From: Flavobacteriales bacterium
GTDB lineage: Bacteria > Bacteroidota > Bacteroidia > Flavobacteriales_D > Sanyastnellaceae
Direction of reading: 5' to 3'
Length of the DNA: 10,079 bases
Assembly: GCA_947460525.1 (NCBI GenBank)
Contig: CANHIV010000007.1
Span: 1 to 10,079, forward strand
In this document: positions 1 to 6,386 of the stretch, one piece after another
How the letters are laid out: each line of letters begins with the position of its first letter
Position numbering within the stretch: the first letter of the stretch is position 1
The notes under the pieces: generated by a model
Told to the model about the DNA's origin: nothing
The model's input: only the letters and a program-made list of their open reading frames with translations
Database searches by the model: none
Made by a program: the position numbers and the translations under genes

Positions 1-9
1 CCTCATCCC

Positions 10-573
10 TTAAATCGTCATGATGTCCTTGTCTTTTGCTGCAAGAACTTCCTCTACTTTTTTGTTGTAACGATCGGTCAATTCTTGGACTTTGGTTTCG
101 CCAGTTTTGGCTTCATCTTCTGGAAGTCCATCTTTTTGTGCTTGTTTGATAAAATCAATGGCTTCTTTGCGTGCATTGCGGATGGCTACTTTGGCGTTTT
201 CACCTTCACCATGTGCGCGCTTGGACAAATCGCGACGGCGTTCCTCCGTTAACATAGGGACTGAAATAATAATCAAGTCACCGTTGTTTTGAGGATTCAA
301 GCCCAAGTTGGCTTCCATAATTGCTTTGGCAATGGCATCCAACATGTGTTTTTCCCAAGCTTGAACCGTAATGGTTCTGGCATCGGGCGTGCTCACATTG
401 GCTACATTTTTCAATGGAGTCATAGAGCCGTAGTAATCTACTTTCACACTATCCAACATAGCAGGGCTTGCTTTTCCTGCACGAATTTTATTCAATTCAA
501 ATTCCAAATGATCAATGGCTTTGTTCATGCCATTTGTGGCTTCGTCTAGCGCCATTCCAATTTCTTCTGACAT
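10..573 (-). CDS. frr: Ribosome recycling factor
   Basis: Ribosome recycling factor acts in the cytoplasm with EF-G to split post-termination ribosomes from mRNA and tRNA. The 187-residue length is the family norm (about 185). The N-terminal helix carries the signature RAGKASPAML at about residues 31-40, and the second helical stretch has AIRNARKEAID with Arg132, the position of the essential arginine in E. coli RRF. The hinge-domain motif GDLIIISVPMLTEERR is at about 98-113. The start is ATG at 573; no Shine-Dalgarno is visible, which is usual in Bacteroidota. It lies 11 bases behind pyrH on the same strand, the widespread pyrH-frr pairing, and is probably cotranscribed with it. The stop codon is 9 bases from the window edge, so the downstream context and terminator are not visible. 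Identification is secure. Confidence 0.97.
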   Translation of the reverse strand: MSEEIGMALDEATNGMNKAIDHLEFELNKIRAGKASPAMLDSVKVDYYGSMTPLKNVANVSTPDARTITVQAWEKHMLDAIAKAIMEANLGLNPQNNGDLIIISVPMLTEERRRDLSKRAHGEGENAKVAIRNARKEAIDFIKQAQKDGLPEDEAKTGETKVQELTDRYNKKVEEVLAAKDKDIMTI

Positions 574-584
574 ATTGCTTTGTA

Positions 585-1292
585 TTAAAAATCTACCAAT
601 GTTCCTACGTTCTCACCTTTGACAAGGCGCTTTAAATTTCCGGTTTTGTTGATGTCAAAAACGATGATGGGCAATTTGTTTTCATTGCACAATGTAAAGG
701 CGGTCATGTCCATTACGTTCAATCCTTTCTCATAAACTTCATTGAATGATACGCGCTCATATTTGGTTGCGGTAGGATCTTTTTCAGGATCTGCCGTGTA
801 AATACCATCAACACGGGTTCCTTTGAGAATAACATCTGCTTCAATCTCAATGGCGCGCAATGATGCCGCTGTATCGGTAGTGAAAAATGGATTGCCTGTA
901 CCGGCTCCGAAGATCACCACGCGACCCACTTCCAAATGCTTTACTGCTTTGCGGCGAATAAAGGGTTCTGCTATTTGCTTCATTTCAATAGCCGATTGCA
1001 ATCTAGTGGGAACTTCGATACTTTCCAAAGCGCTTTGCAGGGCCATGGAATTGATCATCGTGGCCAACATTCCCATATAGTCACCTTGGGTGCGTTCCAT
1101 TCCACCTTGCTGTGCCTGCACACCTCTAAAGATATTCCCACCTCCGATTACTATTGCTACTTCAACACCAGCATCAAAAATTTCTTTGATTTCCTTGGCA
1201 TATTGCATCAATCTTTCGTTGTCTATTCCAAATTGTTTGTCTCCCATTAGAGACTCACCACTAAGCTTGAGGAGGATGCGTGAATACTTCAT
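585..1292 (-). CDS. pyrH: UMP kinase (uridylate kinase)
   Basis: Bacterial UMP kinase of the amino-acid kinase fold phosphorylates UMP to UDP with ATP in pyrimidine nucleotide synthesis, as a cytoplasmic hexamer. The 235-residue product shows the family motifs in order: [11 protein letters not shown] (about 7-17, phosphate-binding lysine), [10 protein letters not shown] (48-57), GDYMGMLAT (70-78, UMP contact region), [15 protein letters not shown] (129-143) and [13 protein letters not shown] (157-169). I chose ATG at 1292 because [13 protein letters not shown] is the normal N-terminus; the frame stays open to 1340, but that 16-residue extension ([10 protein letters not shown]...) runs into the upstream gene and resembles no kinase. 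It sits 17 bases behind the nuclease gene and 11 bases before frr, so it is likely in one operon with both. A TATATTTG element just before the start might add a local promoter. Confidence 0.97.
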   Translation of the reverse strand: MKYSRILLKLSGESLMGDKQFGIDNERLMQYAKEIKEIFDAGVEVAIVIGGGNIFRGVQAQQGGMERTQGDYMGMLATMINSMALQSALESIEVPTRLQSAIEMKQIAEPFIRRKAVKHLEVGRVVIFGAGTGNPFFTTDTAASLRAIEIEADVILKGTRVDGIYTADPEKDPTATKYERVSFNEVYEKGLNVMDMTAFTLCNENKLPIIVFDINKTGNLKRLVKGENVGTLVDF

Positions 1293-1296
1293 GTCA

Positions 1297-1304
1297 CAAA
1301 TATA
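1297..1304 (-). promoter_or_regulatory. Possible Bacteroidota -7 element before pyrH
   Basis: On the minus strand, TATATTTG matches the Bacteroidota -7 consensus TAnnTTTG exactly and ends 4 bases before the pyrH ATG. A transcript from it would be leaderless or nearly so. No TTTG or TTG lies at the expected distance upstream (about 19-23 bases), and the position falls in the 17-base gap behind a likely operon partner, so it may be chance. Confidence 0.22.
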
Positions 1305-1309
1305 AGAAA

Positions 1310-4060
1310 TCACTGCCCTGCACCGCGGCAGAATTGACAATACTGTGATTCTTCTTGGTGAGCAAATTGTGGTCGCTCAAGCATGCTCATGATGAGTTGC
1401 CGAATTCCCTCTTCCCACTCCATCATAAAGTCGGTGTTGAGGAGTTGGTCAGCGTTTTTGAGCCAATAAGGCTTGCCTTCAACGGTTCCAAGCGGAAATA
1501 GTCCTACTTGTAATTTGTCCAATGGGCTCAAACCTCCTTTATAGGCCATCCATGCGTAAAGCAATATTTGTGTTAGTTTGGCTTTTTTTCCGTTCAGAAT
1601 TTTATCGATTTGAATTTCACTGATGGAGAGGTCACCACTTTCTACTTTGCCTGTTTTGTAATCCAAGATGTGGCAAATTCCTCCAGCCATATGTACCCTA
1701 TCCAATGTCCCTTTTATTTGAACTTCACTTCCATCATCGAGGGTGAGCGGATAACTCATTTGTTTTTCGGTGTAGATGATGGTAGGTGGGGTGCCTGATT
1801 TGATGAGTTCTTCATCGTAATTCAATACCCTTTCAATCATTTTTTTGGCGGCTTCCATGGCCAATAGATTGTACCCTTCGACAACTACATTTTTATCGTT
1901 GTATTGAAACTCTTTGAGCAACGCAGTTTCCAGTTCGCTGCGCCATTGTTGAATGTGCCCCAACGTTAGCGCGATATTCAAATGCGGTTCGTGCCATTTT
2001 TCGAGTACGGAGTGCACAATGGTCCCCATGCCCGCCGAATCCACTTGTTCTTCAAGTTCATTGATTTCTCCAATCCCAAGTACATATCTATAATAGTAAT
2101 CCAACGGACAGGACAAATACCTGTTGATGGCGGATGGGCTGAGTCCGTTTTGAAATTGACCCAACAATTGTTTTCTAGAGAATTCATCGGCCAAGATGAT
2201 TTCTTCAAAATCGAGGTCCTGAGAACCGGGCAGTGAAATGGTTTGTGAGGAGAAATGGACCTTTGAATGATACAAGGGCCATTCCCATTCAAGTTGTTGT
2301 ATATACCTACTTCTTTCAACAGATCTAAAGTCCGAGGTTGTGGAGGGGTAGTAGAATTCTATTTCTTCAGCTCGCTGAATCAATCGGTAGAAATTGTAAG
2401 CATAGCTCGCTTCTCGATCCCCTGGCATCGGCATATCAAAGGCTTTCCTTAACTCAAATGGGATGAGTGTTTGCATTTGACTTTGACCCGGCATCGATTC
2501 CTCTGTAGCGTGGCTGAAAATAACTTTTTTGAAATCCAAAGCGCGCGTTTCAATCATCCCAATAATTTGAAGTCCCTCTAAAGGTTCTCCCTCCAGTGCA
2601 ATGGACTCTCTTGAGATTACATGCTGAATAAGAATTTCAAGGGCTTCTGGTGTTTGTAGGAACAGGTAATTGTCATGAGCGGGTTCCAATTTTTCCCATT
2701 TTTCTTGCCATTGCAATGCGCATTCTTTTGTGATATCATCCAATGAATCATCATCCAAAATGATTGCGCACAATTGGTTCATTTTTGAAATGATGTCTTT
2801 GGAATTGGCATCAGCAACTTCGATAAATGGAAGAAAGGCAAGGAATTGATCTGAAGATTTTTTGTTGCTCATCCAGGTTGTCAATTCTTCTGTGGTGAAG
2901 TATGCACGTTTCTTATCAATCATGGCTTTCAGACATTCACTTCGCCATGGATCTGTTATCTTTCTTAGAACGGGTTGTTCTATCCATTGCACCAAATCCT
3001 TGTGATATATTTTTCGCTGCCTTTGTGTTTTGATACAAAAATGAATATAGGAGAGAAAGAGTTGATACACCCCTGAGAGTTTTAATGGCCAACCAATGGC
3101 CACATTAATGGGGAGTTCTGCATCCAAATGTGTAATGATAGGAAGGAGTGAGTTGTTGTCTGTAATGACCACAACGGTTTCCTCTCTTTCTTTGGCGGTT
3201 AGTTGAGATAGTCTTTTGGCCAAGATTGCGGCACCCCCAAGCGCAGTGTTGGATTTCCAGATGGAAACTTTTCTTTCGCTTTGGCTCATGCAATCTTGCA
3301 TGGCAACAGCCTCTCCTTTTTTTATTTTTTGCTGAAAATATTGCCCAGCCTCATGCGAGGGGTTATTGACATAGTAGGGATCAGCATCCCATATCACTTC
3401 AACTTGATGATGGGCTTTTTTGAAATGTTCAATTACCTTTTCTTCAGAGGGTGTTAGTCTTGATAATCCTGCAAAGTAGGTGTGACTTGCCGATGATTGA
3501 AGGGCTATTTTTTTCTCAGCCAATTGTCGGGTGAACTGAGCGTAGTTCCATGCTTTTTTACTTTCCGCTTCAATTTCAAATGCGCGGTACAAATCGCCGA
3601 GTTCATCCCAGAATTGTAGGAATTTTTGCTGTACTTCTGAAAGCGGCTCTTGGTGAAGACTCCAAGAATCAATGGCTTTGATGTCCTTGATGTTTTGAAA
3701 CAACAATGCGTGATTGATTAAGTATTGATTGACGTCATTAAAGTCATTCATGGCGTGACCAGCCCATTTCATAAAGGTCTGAAAGTCTTCTGGATCCTTA
3801 ACTGTGCTGATATAACACTGATAGAGTTGCAAGGTGGATTCAAAAGATGTAATGTTTTTGTGCTGACCAATACTTTGAAACCATTCAGGAAGTGTCATGA
3901 TTTCAGGCGCCATCAAAGGCCCTTGTTGCAAATCATAGAGGTGCTTTTTTAAGAACAAAGCTGCACGTTTTCCAGGAACGACAATGTGCACATCTGCGAG
4001 CATGGCCCCATGGGTCTTGATTAAATCCGCAGCAAATTGTTTTAAAAAAGGTGTCATCAT
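1310..4060 (-). CDS. AddB-like PD-(D/E)XK nuclease with degenerate helicase domain
   Basis: Probable subunit of an AddAB/RecBCD-type double-strand-break repair helicase-nuclease. Numbering is from ATG 4060 (916 residues); GTG 4066 and ATG 4057 are alternative starts. The N-terminal part is a degenerate superfamily 1 helicase without a Walker A loop: [13 protein letters not shown] at about 27-39, a WDADPYY block near 230, and [12 protein letters not shown] at about 499-510, followed by a FELRKAF...[12 protein letters not shown] stretch typical of the Bacteroidota proteins. The C-terminal RecB-family nuclease domain has all catalytic motifs: His683 (TIVHSVLE), Asp787 (GTLDR), Asp800-Tyr-Lys802 (DYKTGK), Gln831 and Tyr835 (QILLY). 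Cys651 (LSCPLDYYY), Cys908 and Cys911 (YCQFC) fit the AddB iron-sulfur set, but the protein ends before the expected last cysteine. The AddA-like partner often adjacent in this phylum is not in the window. It leads the likely operon with pyrH and frr. Confidence 0.9.
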   Translation of the reverse strand: MMTPFLKQFAADLIKTHGAMLADVHIVVPGKRAALFLKKHLYDLQQGPLMAPEIMTLPEWFQSIGQHKNITSFESTLQLYQCYISTVKDPEDFQTFMKWAGHAMNDFNDVNQYLINHALLFQNIKDIKAIDSWSLHQEPLSEVQQKFLQFWDELGDLYRAFEIEAESKKAWNYAQFTRQLAEKKIALQSSASHTYFAGLSRLTPSEEKVIEHFKKAHHQVEVIWDADPYYVNNPSHEAGQYFQQKIKKGEAVAMQDCMSQSERKVSIWKSNTALGGAAILAKRLSQLTAKEREETVVVITDNNSLLPIITHLDAELPINVAIGWPLKLSGVYQLFLSYIHFCIKTQRQRKIYHKDLVQWIEQPVLRKITDPWRSECLKAMIDKKRAYFTTEELTTWMSNKKSSDQFLAFLPFIEVADANSKDIISKMNQLCAIILDDDSLDDITKECALQWQEKWEKLEPAHDNYLFLQTPEALEILIQHVISRESIALEGEPLEGLQIIGMIETRALDFKKVIFSHATEESMPGQSQMQTLIPFELRKAFDMPMPGDREASYAYNFYRLIQRAEEIEFYYPSTTSDFRSVERSRYIQQLEWEWPLYHSKVHFSSQTISLPGSQDLDFEEIILADEFSRKQLLGQFQNGLSPSAINRYLSCPLDYYYRYVLGIGEINELEEQVDSAGMGTIVHSVLEKWHEPHLNIALTLGHIQQWRSELETALLKEFQYNDKNVVVEGYNLLAMEAAKKMIERVLNYDEELIKSGTPPTIIYTEKQMSYPLTLDDGSEVQIKGTLDRVHMAGGICHILDYKTGKVESGDLSISEIQIDKILNGKKAKLTQILLYAWMAYKGGLSPLDKLQVGLFPLGTVEGKPYWLKNADQLLNTDFMMEWEEGIRQLIMSMLERPQFAHQEESQYCQFCRGAGQ

Positions 4061-4097
4061 TTGCACAAGATATGCTTTCTATTTCATCTTTGTCAAA
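4060..4097. promoter_or_regulatory. Compact divergent promoter region with dyad symmetry
   Basis: Between the nuclease start (4060) and the small-gene start (4097) lie overlapping promoter-like elements for both strands. Plus strand: TTTG 4060-4063, 21 bases, CATCTTTG 4085-4092 (one mismatch to TAnnTTTG), 4 bases, ATG. Minus strand: TTTG 4097-4094, 21 bases, TATCTTGT 4072-4065 (two mismatches), 4 bases, ATG. The two halves form an imperfect inverted repeat, TTTG-n3-AAGAT and ATCTT-n3-CAAA. Spacing is close to the Bacteroidota -33/-7 pattern, but the -7 matches are imperfect. If real, both transcripts start at or very near the ATG. Confidence 0.4.
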
Positions 4098-4342
4098 TGG
4101 TTGAAAAATTTCCGCGCTTCTTCAAAACTATTTCGGGCAACAATTATTATCACGTTGTGTCCTCCCTTCAAGTATTGGAATATCAGCGTATAGGAAGCAA
4201 ATGGTTGCTTCAAGAATGGACTGCAGGAACTTTGCCTGAGCGATGGTATCTGCATGATCTGATGGAGAACACCCAAGGTCATATTGTTGAGATTTCCGTG
4301 GATGAATTTTTGTTGGACGTGCCAATGGCTAACCAAAATTAA
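4097..4342 (+). CDS. Small protein of unknown function upstream of murB
   Basis: I do not recognise this 81-residue product. The frame starts at ATG 4097 (MVEKFPRFFKTISG) and ends 14 bases before murB on the same strand, so the two are probably cotranscribed. The sequence looks like a folded soluble protein: a basic aromatic start, alternating hydrophobic stretches such as YYHVVSSLQVLEYQ, then LPERWYLHDLMENTQ, and an acidic C-terminus (EISVDEFLLD). There is no signal peptide, membrane segment or cysteine. The opposite strand of this stretch also has open frames, but their composition is less protein-like, and this frame fills exactly the space between the divergent promoter region and murB. 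The frame is open further back only through a TTG at 4061, which would overlap the divergent promoter. Short size and lack of a recognised family keep confidence moderate. Confidence 0.62.
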   Translation: MVEKFPRFFKTISGNNYYHVVSSLQVLEYQRIGSKWLLQEWTAGTLPERWYLHDLMENTQGHIVEISVDEFLLDVPMANQN

Positions 4343-4356
4343 ACGACATTAGGAAA

Positions 4357-5376
4357 ATGAAGAATTGGATAGCAAATGCGGATTTGAAGCCATACAACAC
4401 CTTTGGCGTCTCAGTGAAGGCCAAGTGGTTGGTGGAATGTGAAACGGTTGAGGACATAAGAGAAGTTGTACTGGATAGCCGTTGGAAGGCATTGCCGCGT
4501 TTGGTATTGGGCGGTGGTAGCAATGTTTTGTTCACTCAGGATTTTGATGGTGTGGTGGTGTTGAATCGTATCATCGGTATTGATAAAGTTGAGGAGAACG
4601 AGGAATACGTTTGGGTGAAATCCAATGCAGGTGTTGTTTGGCATTCTTTTGTTTTGCATTGTATCCAAAACCAATGGGCAGGGGTGGAAAATTTGAGTTT
4701 AATTCCTGGTTCAGTGGGCGCATGTCCTATACAAAATATTGGTGCCTATGGAGTGGAGATCAAAGATGTTTTTCATTCATTAGCGGCCATGCATGCGGAT
4801 ACAGGAGAGCTTAGAACTTTTGATCATGCAGCGTGCGCTTTTGGATACCGTGATAGTGTGTTTAAAAATGAAGAGAAAGGAAAGTGGATTATTCTTTCAG
4901 TGACCTTTCAATTGAAGAAGCACCCTGTTTGGAATACGCAGTATGGGGATATTCAAAAGGAAATGGAACGCTTGGGCTATGCAACGCCTACTTTGGTGGG
5001 CATCAGCCAATCCGTCATTAATATTCGACAATCCAAGCTTCCCGATCCCAAGGTGTTGGGCAATGCGGGTAGTTTCTTTAAGAATCCAGTTATTGAGGAG
5101 TCTTTGTATTTGGACTTGAAAAAACAATTTGAGAACATGCCGGCATATCCTGCAGGTCCAGGAAAAGTTAAAGTCCCGGCGGGTTGGTTGATAGAACAAG
5201 CAGGTTGGAAGGGTTATCAAGATTCCACATGTGGCGTGAACGCAAAGCAAGCTTTGGTTTTGGTCAACTTTGGTACAGCAACCGGCAATGAAGTCTATGA
5301 TTTGTCCACCAAGATAGTGGAGGACATTGCCCGTCGTTTTCAGATAACGCTGGAACGAGAGGTAAATATCTTATAA
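4357..5376 (+). CDS. murB: UDP-N-acetylenolpyruvoylglucosamine reductase (MurB, type I)
   Basis: MurB reduces UDP-GlcNAc-enolpyruvate to UDP-MurNAc with NADPH and FAD, the second committed step of peptidoglycan precursor synthesis in the cytoplasm. The 339-residue length and the layout match type I (E. coli-like) MurB. Visible motifs are YNTFG (13-17), the FAD-binding LGGGSNVLF (51-59), IPGSVGACPIQNIGAYG (116-132), FGYRDSVFK (162-170, with Arg165 in the place of the catalytic arginine), GNAGSFFKNP (235-244, Ser239 as the proton-donating serine) and LEREVNIL at the C-terminus with Glu335 as the likely catalytic glutamate. The active site appears complete. The start is ATG 4357; an AGGA sits only 2 bases before it, too close for a normal Shine-Dalgarno. 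It follows the 81-residue gene by 14 bases and converges on the porP-like gene with an 8-base gap. Confidence 0.97.
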   Translation: MKNWIANADLKPYNTFGVSVKAKWLVECETVEDIREVVLDSRWKALPRLVLGGGSNVLFTQDFDGVVVLNRIIGIDKVEENEEYVWVKSNAGVVWHSFVLHCIQNQWAGVENLSLIPGSVGACPIQNIGAYGVEIKDVFHSLAAMHADTGELRTFDHAACAFGYRDSVFKNEEKGKWIILSVTFQLKKHPVWNTQYGDIQKEMERLGYATPTLVGISQSVINIRQSKLPDPKVLGNAGSFFKNPVIEESLYLDLKKQFENMPAYPAGPGKVKVPAGWLIEQAGWKGYQDSTCGVNAKQALVLVNFGTATGNEVYDLSTKIVEDIARRFQITLEREVNIL

Positions 5377-5384
5377 GTCAATAT

Positions 5385-6386
5385 TTAAAACGCAGCGCAA
5401 GGAACAATCTTGCGTTTCGTTTTTACCTTAACAGCAAGGTTGTAAGACAACGTCAATTCATGCGCTCCAGCTGTATTGCCTGCGCCCAGTGAGGATAAAG
5501 TGACATCGTAACTGTATCCTATGTTGTAAGGACCTGTTTGGATTCCAACCAAGAAGGCCATCGCATCACGATTGGGTAAACCGTAGCCGTTGGATTTAAC
5601 CGGCAAACCGCGGTACCAAAGTCCAATGAACAAGGGCTTGAATTCATAAGAAAATCCCAAGTCCAATTGATCAAATTTTCCTTGTGCCATGTAATTGGCT
5701 GCAATCAAAACATGGTGATCCAAACGACCCAAGGAGTGACCTTTGATGCGGAAACGCTTTCCACCATGAACAGCGTATCTCACTGGAATCAATGAGCTAT
5801 TGGTTTCAAACAAGCTTTCATCTGGCGCGTTTAAGTGCATGGCTGAGGCACCAATCCACAAATCAGGGCCATAGACCAAAATACCAGCACCGGTATCAAA
5901 GAACTGCTTGGAAACACCTGGGTAAGTTTCTAAAGTTGTGGAGGCATTATCTCGTATTAATTGATCGTAAAAAGTAAGATCATTGAAATTAACACTGCGC
6001 GATCCCAAGCCCAATTGTATCGCTGGACGCACATACCAATTTTTCTTGATTCTGGTCTCGTAAGCATACTGCAAGGAGATTGAACTTCTTGATAGATTGC
6101 CTATGCCCGCTGCATCTTTTTGAATGACAACACCAACGCCACTTTTCATGGAGTTGATATAAGAATCAAAGGAAGCCACATAGCTGCGGTATCCCTTGGG
6201 AATGCCCAGCCACTGGTTGCGGTATTGCATCGCAAAGCGCGATTGCAAACTGGCGCCTGCAAATGCCGGGTTCATTACCGTTGGCACTGCATAAAATTGC
6301 GTGAACTGTTGATCCTGTGACCAAGTTGTCAGTCCGCAACTCAATGCGAGTAGTAGAAAAAGTAGATGTTTTTTCATTTGCATCAT
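5385..6386 (-). CDS. PorP/SprF family type IX secretion outer-membrane protein
   Basis: Member of the PorP/SprF family: outer-membrane beta-barrel proteins linked to T9SS, which in Flavobacterium (SprF) are needed to deliver the partner adhesin with a type B sorting domain. The 333-residue protein has a signal peptide (MKKHLLFLLLALSCG..., probable cleavage near TTWSQ) followed by the family hallmark DQQFTQFYAVPTVMNPAFAG at about 25-44, then MQYRNQW, DSYINSMKSGVG, a YAYETR segment and the C-terminal strand IGYSYDVTLSSL. The end, KRKIVPCAAF, resembles the basic Cys-Phe tail common in the family. ATG 6386 overlaps the TGA of the upstream PKD gene as ATGA; ATG 6383 or 6377 would also leave a complete signal peptide, and 6377 gives the most classical one. 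An in-frame extension to 6479 is only overlap with the neighbour. Its last codons contain a terminator-like hairpin. The partner is presumably the upstream PKD protein. Confidence 0.93.
   Translation of the reverse strand: MMQMKKHLLFLLLALSCGLTTWSQDQQFTQFYAVPTVMNPAFAGASLQSRFAMQYRNQWLGIPKGYRSYVASFDSYINSMKSGVGVVIQKDAAGIGNLSRSSISLQYAYETRIKKNWYVRPAIQLGLGSRSVNFNDLTFYDQLIRDNASTTLETYPGVSKQFFDTGAGILVYGPDLWIGASAMHLNAPDESLFETNSSLIPVRYAVHGGKRFRIKGHSLGRLDHHVLIAANYMAQGKFDQLDLGFSYEFKPLFIGLWYRGLPVKSNGYGLPNRDAMAFLVGIQTGPYNIGYSYDVTLSSLGAGNTAGAHELTLSYNLAVKVKTKRKIVPCAAF
5387..5424 (+). terminator. Hairpin terminator for murB inside the porP-like 3' end
   Basis: On the plus strand, 5387-5401 pairs with 5409-5423 around a 7-base loop (5402-5408). 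Of 15 positions, 13 are Watson-Crick, one is G-U (5395/5415) and one is a C-U mismatch (5393/5417). The 5' arm begins with AAAA and the 3' arm runs into TTTTT (5420-5424), the layout of a Rho-independent terminator. It begins 10 bases past the murB stop. On the minus strand the same sequence has two mismatches and ends in TTTTAAATATT, so it could also act weakly on the porP-like transcript, whose stop codon lies at its edge. Confidence 0.62.

Noticed and set aside
1293..1340. In-frame 16-residue extension of pyrH ([10 protein letters not shown]...), which would overlap the end of the nuclease gene
   Set aside because: The kinase family begins at [13 protein letters not shown]; the extension is unlike any kinase N-terminus and is explained by overlap with the neighbouring gene in another frame.
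1310..1340. A possible frameshift joining the nuclease C-terminus to the pyrH frame, which would add cysteines (CPRC) to the CQFC motif
   Set aside because: The spacing would be CxxCxxC, not the CxxC-x5-C expected for AddB proteins, and it would fuse two normally separate proteins. Nothing else suggests a sequence error.
4079..4336. Minus-strand open frames opposite the 81-residue gene
   Set aside because: They have less protein-like composition, would leave no promoter for the divergent nuclease gene, and do not fit the spacing to neighbours as the plus-strand frame does.
6337..6377. Lipoprotein signal (ALSC) in the porP-like protein
   Set aside because: The residues before the cysteine do not form a good lipobox, and a standard signal-peptidase I site with the mature DQQFTQFY start fits the family better.
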